Of a stretch of DNA of 64,000 bases, positions 49,011 to 57,903 are shown one piece after another (positions within the stretch are counted from its first letter, which is position 1; every line of letters starts with the position of its first letter). A program made the position numbers and the translations under genes. Location of the stretch: the NCBI RefSeq assembly GCF_025421775.1, contig NZ_JAOEFX010000009.1:124001-188000 (forward strand), in the 5' to 3' direction. This DNA comes from Paenarthrobacter aurescens (GTDB lineage: Bacteria > Actinomycetota > Actinomycetes > Actinomycetales > Micrococcaceae). The notes beneath the pieces were generated by a model, which worked only from the letters and a program-made list of their open reading frames with translations, was not told the DNA's origin and ran no database searches.

Positions 49011-49823
49011 GGCCCCGGAAGCCGCGGAAGCCCCAGCCCCAGCCAGTACAACCCGAGCCCGCACCGTGATCGCGGCACCGAGGACCAGCGCAGCAGCAAC
49101 AGCCGCCGCGACCGCCGTCGGGAATGATTCGGGTGAATCGGCGCTGCGGCCGACGGTGATCCAGACGAGGCCCCAGGCGATGGCTGCTGCCAGTGCAAGG
49201 CGGCCGTGGCCCTTGATCGCCAGGGCGATTCCAACGATGGCCACCACTACCAACACCGCCACTGACCAGATCTCGGGCCGCAACCCGAAGCCTGAGAAGC
49301 CGGAGGCCTTCAGAGCGGCGGCGATGTTGGCGCAGACCGCCACACTGGTCCAGCCCAGGTAGAGCCCCAAAGTCCCGTCCACCACAATGGCCTCGACCCA
49401 GGAAACGGCGCGGGTCCGGCTGTAGCGAAGGAACGCCAGGACGAGGGTCACCAGCAGCGCCAGGATCACCAGAACACTGACGAAAAGCCACCCAGCCTGC
49501 ACGGACAGGATCCACGCGGCGTTCAGGACCATGGACACGGCCACGATCCAGCCGAGGGAGCGCTGCCGCGGATTGGCCCGCTGGGACGGCAACCATTGCC
49601 ACACGGTGTAGGCAACCAGGCCGGTGTACACCACGGACCAAATCGAGAAGGCGGGGGTGGCGGGCGCCAGGAGAGTTGAGTCCGCAGCCAAGGCACCACC
49701 GGCGGCCTGCGCTATCGGAGTTCCACCGAACACTCCGACGCCGATCATCGAACCGACGATGCAGATCAACAAGCTCGCGGTGACTGTTATCTGACGGGCT
49801 GTATCCGAGCGTCTGGTTGTCAT
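49005..49823 (-). CDS. TspO/MBR-like tryptophan-rich membrane protein
   Basis: 272 residues with about eight hydrophobic segments and the aromatic motifs FSIWSVVYTGLVAYTVWQW and YLGWTSVAV, as in larger tryptophan-rich sensory (TspO-related) proteins. True TspO has five helices and binds tetrapyrroles or sterols; this is longer and may be a distinct branch. AGAGG at 7 nt supports ATG 49823 over the upstream ATG 49865. It is divergent from a MarR gene by 111 bp. Confidence 0.7.
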   Translation of the reverse strand: MTTRRSDTARQITVTASLLICIVGSMIGVGVFGGTPIAQAAGGALAADSTLLAPATPAFSIWSVVYTGLVAYTVWQWLPSQRANPRQRSLGWIVAVSMVLNAAWILSVQAGWLFVSVLVILALLVTLVLAFLRYSRTRAVSWVEAIVVDGTLGLYLGWTSVAVCANIAAALKASGFSGFGLRPEIWSVAVLVVVAIVGIALAIKGHGRLALAAAIAWGLVWITVGRSADSPESFPTAVAAAVAAALVLGAAITVRARVVLAGAGASAASGAR

Positions 49824-49882
49824 GTGCAGAGCCTCTTTCCTTGTGGGATGTGCAGTGTCATGCATTCGCGAGGTAGGTGACT

Positions 49883-49898
49883 TAGTATCAAAATGCTA
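49883..49898. promoter_or_regulatory. Imperfect palindrome TAGTAT-N4-ATGCTA
   Basis: Eleven of twelve arm bases fit two-fold symmetry (one pair mismatched). It lies between the TspO-like gene and the MarR gene, 37 bp before the MarR ATG at 49935. Candidate MarR site controlling both. Confidence 0.4.
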
Positions 49899-49934
49899 GT
49901 GAATCAAGCTTTACGTTTATCGAAGGAACAACGG

Positions 49935-50474
49935 ATGGACTCGGAAGGCCACGCAAAGGGCTATTGGTACGGGAAAGATCCAGGGCAGAAGGCGATTGCC
50001 ATTGACGTCTTGAACGCGCTGCGGGACTACCGTGCCTCCGAGCAGGCGATGCGCCGCCGGACCCGATCGTCCATGGGGATGGGTGAGAAGGACCTTTTGG
50101 CCCTGCGGTATTTGTTCGAAGCCGAGGCCGAGGGCAAGGTGATGAAGCCGAAGGACCTGGGCGACAAGCTGGGCATAACGTCGGCGTCCATGACCACGCT
50201 GATTGACCGTTTGGTGGAGTCCGGCCACATCCGCCGCGAACCGCATCCCACGGATCGTCGTGCGCTGATCCTGAAGGCAACGCCGGGGTCGGACCAGGAA
50301 GTGCGGCACACGCTGGGCGGAATGCACCGGCGGATGCTGGATGCTGCCTGCGCGTTGAGCCCGGACGAGTCGCAGATCGTGGTGGATTTCCTCCAGCACA
50401 TGCGTGAGGCCCTGGACACGATCGACGAAGAGCCTGATGCTCCTGAAGACGCTGGGAAACCCATCCCGTCATGA
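49935..50474 (+). CDS. MarR-family regulator
   Basis: 179 residues with a winged helix: MKPKDLGDKLGITSASMTTL followed by a wing with HPTDRRAL. An N-terminal extension of about 40 residues carries YWYGKDPGQKAI. AAGGA lies 6 nt before ATG 49935; ATG 49893 is in frame but overlaps the palindrome. It probably regulates the divergent TspO-like gene. Its 3' end overlaps the end of the carotenoid operon by 6 bp on the opposite strand. Confidence 0.83.
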   Translation: MDSEGHAKGYWYGKDPGQKAIAIDVLNALRDYRASEQAMRRRTRSSMGMGEKDLLALRYLFEAEAEGKVMKPKDLGDKLGITSASMTTLIDRLVESGHIRREPHPTDRRALILKATPGSDQEVRHTLGGMHRRMLDAACALSPDESQIVVDFLQHMREALDTIDEEPDAPEDAGKPIPS

Positions 50475-51680
50475 GGTGATGCTCCACTGCAGGATCAGGA
50501 TCAGTGTCACCAGGAATCCTGATCCGTAGTTGAGCCAGATGAACCGGCGCCATGCCACGTTGGTGCGCGCCGCCGTCGAATCCGTCACGTTCCAATAGGG
50601 CGCGCAGTTCGCGATGTACGGGACGGCGATGATCGCCGCCAGCGGCCCGGGCCACGGCGTAGCCAGCATCGCGAGGCCCGCAACCAGCCACAGCACGACG
50701 GCGAGCCTCACCGTCCGGCGGGCACCGATGACTGTTGCTATGGAGCCGATGCACGCCTGGCGGTCGGGTTCGATGTCCTGGACCGCTCCGAAGGCGTGCG
50801 CGGCCATGCCCCAAAGGAAGAACGCGACGAGCAGTATGAGGAGACCAGGGGTCACGTCGGCGCCGGCCAACGCCAACCCGACGACGGCGGGGCTTACGAA
50901 GTGCGTACTGGACGTCAGCGAGTCCAGGACCGGGCGTTCCTTGAAACGGAGCCCGGCCACGGAGTAGGCCGCCACCGCGAAGGCACTCACGGTCAGGCTG
51001 ATCCACACCGCGGGTCCACCCGTGAAGGCGAGGACCAGAAGGAACGGCACGTTGGTGATCGCCGCGAGCCACAACATGGGTCGGTGCAGCCTCGGCTGGA
51101 GGAGGGCACCCTCGATGCCGCCCTTGCGCGGGTTCTTAAGATCGGACTCGTAATCGAAGACGTCGTTGATGCCGTACATGGCCAAGTTGTAGGGGATCAG
51201 GAAGTAGAACGTGCCCACGATCAGGACCCAATCGATCTCACGGGTGGTCAGGATCATGGCCGCAGCAAACGGATACGCGGTATTGATCCAACTGACCGGG
51301 CGGGATGCGAGCAAGGCCTGCGGGAGGAGTCCCTTGAGGCTGGGTTCCCCGTCGCGGGAACCGTAACCCTGGCGCTTGCGCGTCAGCCATATCCACAGCC
51401 CGGGGAGGGCAACGACGCCCGCCAGCGGGTATGCGAAATCCTCAACGGGCGCCAGGCCGATTTTGAGGCCAAGAATGTGCGAGGCGTCGTAGTGGAAGAG
51501 TTCCATGCCGATCATGACGGAGTCGAAAACAGCTGTCAGGACGGCCAGTGCGGCAAAGGCGAGGCCTACTGCTTTCCAGTGCTTGCCGTGCTCACCGGCG
51601 TTGCCTCCTCGCCGTGCGAAGATCACGCCCGCGATGACTGCCGCGGCGATAAAGGCGAGGGCGAGCCACAGATACGTCAT
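50469..51680 (-). CDS. crtEb: Fused lycopene cyclase domain (CrtYf-like) and UbiA prenyltransferase (CrtEb, lycopene elongase)
   Basis: 403 residues. The first 100 are a small heterodimeric-type lycopene cyclase subunit with three to four helices and the P-x-E-D motif (LAPVEDFAYP). A short basic linker (TRKRQGYGSRDGEPS) joins it to a UbiA-type prenyltransferase with Asp-rich motifs INDVFDYESD (171-180) and VQDIEPDRQA. In Corynebacterium crtYf and crtEb are separate genes. The fusion should add two dimethylallyl units to lycopene and help cyclise the product to a C50 carotenoid together with CrtYe. Starts by 4-bp overlap with crtYe. Confidence 0.88.
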   Translation of the reverse strand: MTYLWLALAFIAAAVIAGVIFARRGGNAGEHGKHWKAVGLAFAALAVLTAVFDSVMIGMELFHYDASHILGLKIGLAPVEDFAYPLAGVVALPGLWIWLTRKRQGYGSRDGEPSLKGLLPQALLASRPVSWINTAYPFAAAMILTTREIDWVLIVGTFYFLIPYNLAMYGINDVFDYESDLKNPRKGGIEGALLQPRLHRPMLWLAAITNVPFLLVLAFTGGPAVWISLTVSAFAVAAYSVAGLRFKERPVLDSLTSSTHFVSPAVVGLALAGADVTPGLLILLVAFFLWGMAAHAFGAVQDIEPDRQACIGSIATVIGARRTVRLAVVLWLVAGLAMLATPWPGPLAAIIAVPYIANCAPYWNVTDSTAARTNVAWRRFIWLNYGSGFLVTLILILQWSITS

Positions 51681-52027
51681 GCGTTTTCCCGCTCCCGCTC
51701 GGCTTGCCTCGATGGGATCCGGTCAAGCAGCCGGCGGGCGCCCGTGTAGAGGACCATGGTGCACAGCACCAGGAAAAGCAGGAACACGGGTTCCTCGATG
51801 GGCAACTCCGGGGCAATCAGCAGGCCCGTTGCGATGGTGCCTTCACCCCGGAGGAAGATCCCCAAACCGATCCCGGCCAGGTCCCAGGCGAGAAGGAACA
51901 GGACCCCGACGGCGGTGACGATCGCCGCTGCTTTAGGGTCGCGCCAGAAGAACAAACGGAAGCGGTGGTCGAGCAGGAGCATGCAGATGATGCCCAGCAG
52001 CAACGACACCAAGTAGAGAACACCCAT
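51677..52027 (-). CDS. crtYe: Carotenoid epsilon-cyclase subunit CrtYe
   Basis: 116 residues with three helices and the conserved P-x-E-E motif (LPIEEPVFL). Works as a heteromer with the CrtYf domain of the next protein. ATG 52027 overlaps the crtI stop by 1 bp (TGATG); the longer upstream frame is inside crtI and is not expected to be used. Stop overlaps the fusion gene start by 4 bp. Part of the crt operon. Confidence 0.88.
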   Translation of the reverse strand: MGVLYLVSLLLGIICMLLLDHRFRLFFWRDPKAAAIVTAVGVLFLLAWDLAGIGLGIFLRGEGTIATGLLIAPELPIEEPVFLLFLVLCTMVLYTGARRLLDRIPSRQAERERENA

Positions 52028-53679
52028 CAGCCAATCCTGCTGGCTACGGGCCTCGTGGTGAGGGGGCCTGGGCTGTGGTCGCCGCGGATCCGCTTCAGGA
52101 CCAGCTCTGCACTGATGAGGCACATGGGCACTCCCACGCCAGGTGCCGTGGTGGCGCCGGCGTAGTAGAGGCCGCGAACACGCTTCGAGGCGTTCTGGGC
52201 ACGGAACATGGCGCTTTGCCGGAGGGTGTGTGCAGGTCCAAGCATGCCGCCGCGCCAGGAGTTGTAGTCCCTCGCGAAGTCCGCCGGGCCAACGGTATGC
52301 CGGACGACGACCCGCTCCCGGAGGTCCGGGATGCCGGCCCACTGGGCGATCTGGTCGATGGCGGCGTCGGCAGCCCGCTCGATCAGGGCGTCCCCGGCGC
52401 CGTCGGCTCCACCCGCTCCCAATGAAGGGTCGGCAGGGACAGGAACAAGAACAAAGAGATTCTCATGCTCCTGCGGAGCGACTCCCGCATCGGTAGCGCT
52501 GGGCTTGCAGACGTAGATCGACGCAGGGTCAGGGATGCCCGGTTCTTCACCGAAGATCGAGGCGAAGTTTGCCTCCCAATCCCGGGTGAAGAACAAAGAA
52601 TGGTGGGGCAATTCCGGAAGCTTGCCCTTCACGCCCAACATCACCAGGACTGCCCCCGGTCCGCTGGTGCGGCTTTGCCAGTATTTGTTGTTGTAGCTGC
52701 GGTCCCTGACGCCGAGGAGCTGCGTTTCGGTGTGGTGGAGGTCGGCGCCGGAGACCACCAGATCAGCCACGCTGTAGTGTTCCGCACCGGAGTTGTCGCG
52801 CCACTTTACCCCTGTGACTTCGCGGCTGTCCTTCCCGGAAAGGGGGCCCGGGAGCTTCACGCCATCAAAGCGGCCAAGCTTCTTGGTCCGGGTTGCTTCG
52901 CGGGTGGTGATCTTGAGGGCCTCCGCGCCTGTGTGGATCCGTACACCGGCGTCAACAGCCAGTGCTTCGAGGCGACCCACGAGCTCCCAGAATCCGCCCA
53001 TCGGATACTGCACGCCGTCGCCGAGGTCCAAAGCGCTCATCAAGTGGTACATCGCGGGCGCAGCGGAAGGGTTGGTGCCAAGAAAGACCGCCGGATATCC
53101 CAACACCTGTCGGAGCACGGGGTGTTGGAAACGCTGAGAGACATACTTGTCGAGCGGAGTGAGGAGGAGCTGTGCAAGCTTGGGCAGGCTCCGCACCACC
53201 TCCGGATGAAGCAGCGCCTGCACCTTGGTGAACGGGTTATAGAGGAAGAACCGTTCAGCCATCTCCGTGGTGTGCCGCGCCGAAGCAAGGTACGCGGTGA
53301 GTTCCTTGGCGCTGCCGGGCTCGACACGTTCGAAGGTGTCCAAAACCTGATCGCTGCCCAACGGAACGGTCAGCGGATCCGGCCTCGCGCCGTCGTGGTT
53401 TGGCTCGCTGAAGATGCGGTATGCGGGACTGAGCGTGCGGAGGTCCAATTGTTCGGCAGTGCTGGTTCCCAGCAGATTGAAGTAATGGTCGAACACGCCG
53501 GGCATGAGGAACCAAGAGGGGCCGGTGTCCCAGCGGAAGCCGTCCCGCTCAAGGCTGCCTGCGCGTCCGCCCACCCGATCGCGTTGCTCAAGGAGCTGGA
53601 CCTCGTGCCCTTCGTGGGCGAGGAGCGCGGCGGTGGCAAGCCCAGCAATGCCGCCGCCGATCACTACGGTCCGGGTCAT
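52027..53679 (-). CDS. crtI: Phytoene desaturase CrtI
   Basis: 550 residues. FAD-binding Rossmann motif VVIGGGIAGLATAALLAHEG at the N-terminus and the C-terminal carotenoid-desaturase signature with YYAGATTAPGVGVPM. Catalyses the four desaturations of phytoene to lycopene. Overlaps crtB by 4 bp (ATGA) and crtYe by 1 bp. The length is slightly above the usual 490-510 because of a Gly/Ala-rich insertion near LGAGGADGAGD (about residue 425). Confidence 0.95.
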   Translation of the reverse strand: MTRTVVIGGGIAGLATAALLAHEGHEVQLLEQRDRVGGRAGSLERDGFRWDTGPSWFLMPGVFDHYFNLLGTSTAEQLDLRTLSPAYRIFSEPNHDGARPDPLTVPLGSDQVLDTFERVEPGSAKELTAYLASARHTTEMAERFFLYNPFTKVQALLHPEVVRSLPKLAQLLLTPLDKYVSQRFQHPVLRQVLGYPAVFLGTNPSAAPAMYHLMSALDLGDGVQYPMGGFWELVGRLEALAVDAGVRIHTGAEALKITTREATRTKKLGRFDGVKLPGPLSGKDSREVTGVKWRDNSGAEHYSVADLVVSGADLHHTETQLLGVRDRSYNNKYWQSRTSGPGAVLVMLGVKGKLPELPHHSLFFTRDWEANFASIFGEEPGIPDPASIYVCKPSATDAGVAPQEHENLFVLVPVPADPSLGAGGADGAGDALIERAADAAIDQIAQWAGIPDLRERVVVRHTVGPADFARDYNSWRGGMLGPAHTLRQSAMFRAQNASKRVRGLYYAGATTAPGVGVPMCLISAELVLKRIRGDHSPGPLTTRPVASRIG

Positions 53680-54596
53680 CGGTGCAGCTCCATCCAGGTG
53701 GAAGCCACTGCGCGGGCAGCCAGCCCTGCTTTGACCGCATCCGGAACACGGACCCGGTGGAGGTAGAGCTCGTCCACAGTGGTCTGTTCGATCTTGTCCG
53801 TCAGGGCAGCGAACAGGGCCAGCGCGCTGCGGACCGCGGCCCGGGCGTCACGCGGCAACAGGGGAATGACAGCGTTGGCGTCGGCCAGTTGTGCCCGGAT
53901 GGTGCTGACCCATTCCAAGCGGTCGCGGTCCTCAAGGTGGTCGGATGTGCCGAGGTAACTGCGGCCCAACCGGGTGGTGTCGTCCGCAAGATCCCTGAGG
54001 AAGTTGATGTTCTGGAACGCTGCACCCAACCTGCTGGCGCCGTAGTGCAAAGCCGCGGTGTCGCCGTCGTCGATGTTCTCGTCCCGGATAAAGACGCGCA
54101 GGCACATCAGCCCGACAACTTCGGCGGAACCGTGCACGTAGCCTTCGTGCGCCTGGGAGTCGAAGCGCAGGGGAGCAGGTTGTTGCTCGACCACTGACGC
54201 GGCACTGCGCTCGCCGAGGTCCGTCCGCATGGAGGCGAAGAAGGGGTCGATGAGTGAATCATCGATTCCCGCCGCACGGGCTGTCTGGGCGAAGGCGTGG
54301 ATGATGAGGTCGCTGCTGTAGCCGAGTTTGACGGCGAGGTGGGTCTCATCGATGAAGTGCGTCAAGGCGTCGCACTGCTCCTGGTAGCTGAGGCCGGCTT
54401 CCGCAGTAACGCCGTCCACGAGTTCGTCAGCCACGCGCACCAAAGCGTAGATGTTGCGAACATGCTGGCGGTGCCTGGAACCCAGCAGCCTGCACGCCAG
54501 TCCAAACGACGTGGAGTAGGCGGCGATGACCTGGTTGGCGGCACGCTCCGCCGTGCGGGTGAAATGGGTGAAAGAGGTATCAGTAGCGACGCTCAT
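53676..54596 (-). CDS. crtB: Phytoene synthase CrtB
   Basis: 306 residues with the two Asp-rich motifs of squalene/phytoene synthases: VRVADELVDG (about 52-61) and NFLRDLADD (about 190-198). Condenses two geranylgeranyl diphosphates to phytoene. Both ends overlap its neighbours crtE and crtI by 4 bp, so translation is coupled. Confidence 0.95.
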   Translation of the reverse strand: MSVATDTSFTHFTRTAERAANQVIAAYSTSFGLACRLLGSRHRQHVRNIYALVRVADELVDGVTAEAGLSYQEQCDALTHFIDETHLAVKLGYSSDLIIHAFAQTARAAGIDDSLIDPFFASMRTDLGERSAASVVEQQPAPLRFDSQAHEGYVHGSAEVVGLMCLRVFIRDENIDDGDTAALHYGASRLGAAFQNINFLRDLADDTTRLGRSYLGTSDHLEDRDRLEWVSTIRAQLADANAVIPLLPRDARAAVRSALALFAALTDKIEQTTVDELYLHRVRVPDAVKAGLAARAVASTWMELHR

Positions 54597-55669
54597 GATT
54601 GCCGTCCCTCCAGTTGTCCCGCAAGGTCGAGCAGGACATTGCGTGCGCCCGGCGGGATAGTGCTTGTCAGCAGGCTGTTGAACGCCTGCATTTGTTCCTC
54701 GATGAGCCCTTGGACGAAAGTCTCCGCCCCGCAGTCGCTCAGTTTTTGACGTACGTACTCGCCCGCCGGGCCGTTGAGCTCGGGCTTGCCGAAAAAGGGC
54801 TCTATGTCCTGCCAGGAGGTGGTCAACCGGGCATGGGCGATGATGGCCGTTTCCTTGCCCTCGCGGAGGTCCGAAAAAGCATCCTTGCCGTGGCGGCGAG
54901 GATCCCCGAACGTGGACAGGAGGTCGTCCTGGAGTTGGAAGGCCAACCCCAGGTGCCGGCCTGCAGTGGCCAGCGCGGTTTCGACGGCGAAATCGGCGCC
55001 GGCAAGCGCTGCAGCCGCACGGAGAGGAAGCTCAAACGTGTACGTGGCGGTTTTGTAGCCGCACATCACCAGGATGGTCTCGAGATCCGGGGCAATAATG
55101 CCGTCGCCCAAGCCAACATCCAATTGTTCGCCGGCCACGGTCTCGTTGATGGTGTGTTCCAGGAGATCCAGGAGTCGCAGCCGCAGTTCGTGGGGAAGAT
55201 CGGCGCGGGCGAAGGCTTGGTGCGTTGCGGCAAGAAGCATGTCGCCCATCAGGATCCCGCCGGTTTGTGCCCAGTGGAGGCCGCCATCAGGCCTGGGGAG
55301 ATCTCCGGCTTCCGCGAGGAGGGACCCGATCAGATTGGGGTGGCCGCGGCGGACGAGGTCGCCGTCGATCACGTCATCATGCAGCAGGAAGGAGTAGTGG
55401 AGGAGTTCGATGGCGGCGGCGATGCTGATGGCGGTTTCGCGGTGGCGTGAACGCGCCGGCCGCAAGGCATCGTACGTTTCCATGAGCAGCAAAGGGCGAA
55501 CGAACTTGCCGCCGAGGACGTTCTGGCCCGCGAGGGTCCATAGCCTGGCGAAGTTTGGGCCGTACGCGGTGGCGACGCTGGCTCTCTTGCCTATGAGTCC
55601 ACCCAGCTCGTTTTCGATGGCGGTGCAGAGATCAGTGCGGCTGCGGACGGTGCTGGAGGTGATGGTCAT
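54593..55669 (-). CDS. crtE: Geranylgeranyl diphosphate synthase
   Basis: 358 residues of the trans-isoprenyl diphosphate synthase family. First Asp-rich motif HDDVID (98-102), second FQLQDDLLSTFGD. Makes the C20 precursor for phytoene. Both stop and start overlap neighbours by 4 bp. Lies directly after idi in the operon order. Confidence 0.94.
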   Translation of the reverse strand: MTITSSTVRSRTDLCTAIENELGGLIGKRASVATAYGPNFARLWTLAGQNVLGGKFVRPLLLMETYDALRPARSRHRETAISIAAAIELLHYSFLLHDDVIDGDLVRRGHPNLIGSLLAEAGDLPRPDGGLHWAQTGGILMGDMLLAATHQAFARADLPHELRLRLLDLLEHTINETVAGEQLDVGLGDGIIAPDLETILVMCGYKTATYTFELPLRAAAALAGADFAVETALATAGRHLGLAFQLQDDLLSTFGDPRRHGKDAFSDLREGKETAIIAHARLTTSWQDIEPFFGKPELNGPAGEYVRQKLSDCGAETFVQGLIEEQMQAFNSLLTSTIPPGARNVLLDLAGQLEGRQS

Positions 55670-56220
55670 GCTCCGGCTCCGGCTTGGAGGGGCAGCGCCC
55701 CGACGTCAAGCAGTTGCGGGAATTGCAACCCCAGCCATGGGCTGAATGCGGAAGGTGTGTGTTCCAGCGCATCTGCCAGGAGCGCCGGTGATATCCAGGC
55801 CCAGTCAGCTACTTCGGCGGGATTCGGCTTCAGGGCGCCACTTATTTGTGCCACATATACGGGGCAAATTTCGTTCTCGACAATTCCCGTGGGGTCCACA
55901 GCCCTGTACCTGAAGTGCGGGAGGACCAGGTGGATCCGGTTGGCGTCTACCCCGAGCTCGAATTGGGCACGCCGCATGATGGCGTCCTCGAACTCTTCAC
56001 CCGGCCCGGGATGACCGCAGAAACTGTTGGTCCACACGCTTGGCCAGGTCTTCTTCTCGGGTGATCGGCGGGTCAGGAGAACCTCCCCGGCGTCGTTGAG
56101 CAGGTAGCAGGAGAAAGCGAGGTGGAGTGGCGTGTCAAGCGTGTGCACCGCAGCTTTGGGGGCTTCCCCGATGGGTGTTCCGGCGTCGTCAAGGAGGACA
56201 ACCATCTCTGTCGCGTTCAT
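55666..56220 (-). CDS. idi: Isopentenyl-diphosphate delta-isomerase (type I)
   Basis: 184 residues with the Nudix-like fold of type I isomerases. The active-site cysteine is in TNSFCGHPGPGE and the glutamate in VENEICPVY. Balances IPP and DMAPP for carotenoid chain building; DMAPP is also the donor for the elongase CrtEb. First gene of the operon, with GGAGGA at about 8 nt before ATG 56220. Regulated with the rest by the divergent MarR protein. Confidence 0.94.
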   Translation of the reverse strand: MNATEMVVLLDDAGTPIGEAPKAAVHTLDTPLHLAFSCYLLNDAGEVLLTRRSPEKKTWPSVWTNSFCGHPGPGEEFEDAIMRRAQFELGVDANRIHLVLPHFRYRAVDPTGIVENEICPVYVAQISGALKPNPAEVADWAWISPALLADALEHTPSAFSPWLGLQFPQLLDVGALPLQAGAGA

Positions 56221-56267
56221 CGTGCGCCTTCCTCCAAAGCCTGTGCTCTCATCTAAATCCGGATATT

Positions 56268-56281
56268 GCTAGACAAGCTAG
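56268..56281. promoter_or_regulatory. GCTAG-N4-GCTAG direct repeat in the crt divergent promoter
   Basis: Two GCTAG pentamers (56268-56272, 56277-56281) start 9 bp apart between idi and the MarR gene. As CTAG is itself symmetric, this may be the MarR binding site. It lies 48 bp from the idi start codon. Confidence 0.35.
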
Positions 56282-56311
56282 AAGAAAGGCTACCATGTAG
56301 GAAGTTAGGTG

Positions 56312-56317
56312 TAACAT
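56312..56317 (+). promoter_or_regulatory. Leaderless -10 box (TAACAT) for the crt-linked MarR gene
   Basis: TAACAT is followed by 7 nt and ATG 56325. No Shine-Dalgarno sequence is at the usual distance. Confidence 0.4.
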
Positions 56318-56324
56318 ACTCAAC

Positions 56325-56906
56325 ATGTCCAGTCCAGAAGAGATTCCTGAAGAAGCCGGGACCCCGGCTTCCTCCGGGATTTACCATTTGGACGCCAACG
56401 ATCCGAACCACGAGCTGGTGGATCGCTCAGGTCTGTCCGAATCTGATGTTGAGCAGATCAGTGACCTCATGGCTGCACTGGGAAGACTGCGAGAGGCCGA
56501 ACAGCGACTCTCCGACGCCTCACTGCGGTACATGAAACTCAACCAATCAGACATGCGCGCACTGCATTACCTGATCATCTGCGCCAACCATGGCGTGATT
56601 GCCACCCCTGGCGCAATAGCCGCCCAGCTTCACATTTCGACGGCGTCAACCACCAAGCTGCTTGATCGGCTGGAACGCGCGGGCCACGTCACGCGACACG
56701 CCCACCCCTCCGACCGCCGCGCGCTTGCCATCGCCATCACGCCCGCAACGCACGACGCCGCGATGCGTACGGTGGGACGGCAGCAGGCCAAGCGTTTTCT
56801 GGCTGCGGCCCGACTGACGCCCAAGGAACGTAGAACTGTGAAGCGATTCCTGGATGACATGGCACAGGAAATCGAGGTGGCCGAAGAGGCATGGGCGGGG
56901 ACATAG
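56325..56906 (+). CDS. MarR-family regulator divergent from the carotenoid operon
   Basis: 193 residues with a MarR winged helix (IATPGAIAAQLHISTASTTK and the wing HAHPSDRRAL) after an acidic N-terminal extension of about 60 residues. In Corynebacterium the MarR-type CrtR represses the divergent crt operon and is released by geranylgeranyl diphosphate; the same role here is inference from position. Ends 4 bp before the stop of the convergent CPBP-like gene. Confidence 0.85.
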   Translation: MSSPEEIPEEAGTPASSGIYHLDANDPNHELVDRSGLSESDVEQISDLMAALGRLREAEQRLSDASLRYMKLNQSDMRALHYLIICANHGVIATPGAIAAQLHISTASTTKLLDRLERAGHVTRHAHPSDRRALAIAITPATHDAAMRTVGRQQAKRFLAAARLTPKERRTVKRFLDDMAQEIEVAEEAWAGT

Positions 56907-56910
56907 CCTC

Positions 56911-57729
56911 TCAGTAAAGGAAGATCGGCAGCCAATCCCGGTTGTGCGCGTGGACCAAGGCGAGGAACAGCACGAAGTCGAAGAGCAAGTGCACTGACAC
57001 CACGTACGTGAACGACTTGGTCAGCTTGAAGGTGTAACCCTGCAGCAGTGCGAACGGGAAGGTCAGGAGCGGCCCCCACGCTTGGTAGCCGATCTCCCAC
57101 AGGAATGACGAGAAAACCACCGCTTGCAGGAGGTTGGCCAACCAGTCCGGGAAGTGCTGGCGCAGCAGCGTGAAGGTGGTGCAGATGAAGAACAGTTCGT
57201 CCCAGATTCCCACGGCGTTGACGCCCAGGAAGAGCCGCCAGAAGATGTCGGGGTCGGAGGCATCGGGCCAGTTCTGGTACACGCCGGTGCTGATCAGGTA
57301 CACCGGCAAAATGAAGTAGCCCAGTGCTACGACGCCTATCAGGTACAGCTTCGCAGCCAACGGCCACGTGCGGCCGGTGTTTACCGGGAACTTGATGATG
57401 TCTTCGCGGTACACGAACCGCGATACCAGCCACGGCACCAGAACGGCCAGTGCGAGGGCGCCGCCCATGAGGGCCATGTGCTCTGTGCTGAGGTCGGCGT
57501 TAAGGGGGACCTGGCTGAAGATGAACATGCCCGCAGCTACCAATGCGAGGTGACGCATCAGCCGATGGTCGATGAAAGCGGCAGTGACTACACTCGCGAG
57601 CAGCAGGCCGTAGCCCAGCAGCTCGTTGCCCAGTGCAAAGAGGGGCACGCCGGACAGCGAAAGCAGCGCCGCCGGCAATAGTTTCCAGCTGAGCGCAGTG
57701 CGGGGTGCTTCCGTTGAAATGGATGTCAC
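56911..57729 (-). CDS. CPBP-like intramembrane protein
   Basis: 272 residues with about eight membrane segments. A weak CPBP (Abi) protease pattern is visible: WDELFFICTTF in place of the usual EExxxR, FLWEIGYQ, and VSVHLLFDFV carrying the H-x3-D/N motif. The first motif has D-E instead of E-E and lacks the arginine, so protease activity is doubtful. It might instead be a membrane partner for carotenoid processing given its place beside the crt cluster, but it is on a separate transcript. Confidence 0.6.
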   Translation of the reverse strand: MTSISTEAPRTALSWKLLPAALLSLSGVPLFALGNELLGYGLLLASVVTAAFIDHRLMRHLALVAAGMFIFSQVPLNADLSTEHMALMGGALALAVLVPWLVSRFVYREDIIKFPVNTGRTWPLAAKLYLIGVVALGYFILPVYLISTGVYQNWPDASDPDIFWRLFLGVNAVGIWDELFFICTTFTLLRQHFPDWLANLLQAVVFSSFLWEIGYQAWGPLLTFPFALLQGYTFKLTKSFTYVVSVHLLFDFVLFLALVHAHNRDWLPIFLY

Positions 57730-57903
57730 CCCACAAGCATGTCAGGGCCGGCGGTTAAGCGACACGGTCTCGTTCACCCTAAAGTGCCCTTGGTGACTAA
57801 GGCGCAGCGTTCTTCGGTATCATTCGTGACAGGGCCCACAGATTGGGTCGGTCGGGTAGTTGTCTGGCGCAGCCAGCGGGGGATACACATAAAGGAATAG
57901 CCG

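Noticed and set aside
51677..52342. Long version of crtYe (221 codons)
   Set aside because: The extra N-terminus is inside crtI; the family length is about 110-130 residues and ATG 52027 overlaps the crtI stop in the usual coupled manner.
52465..53766. A 433-codon plus-strand frame over crtI
   Set aside because: crtI on the other strand has the FAD motif and carotenoid signature, and the frame crosses into crtB.
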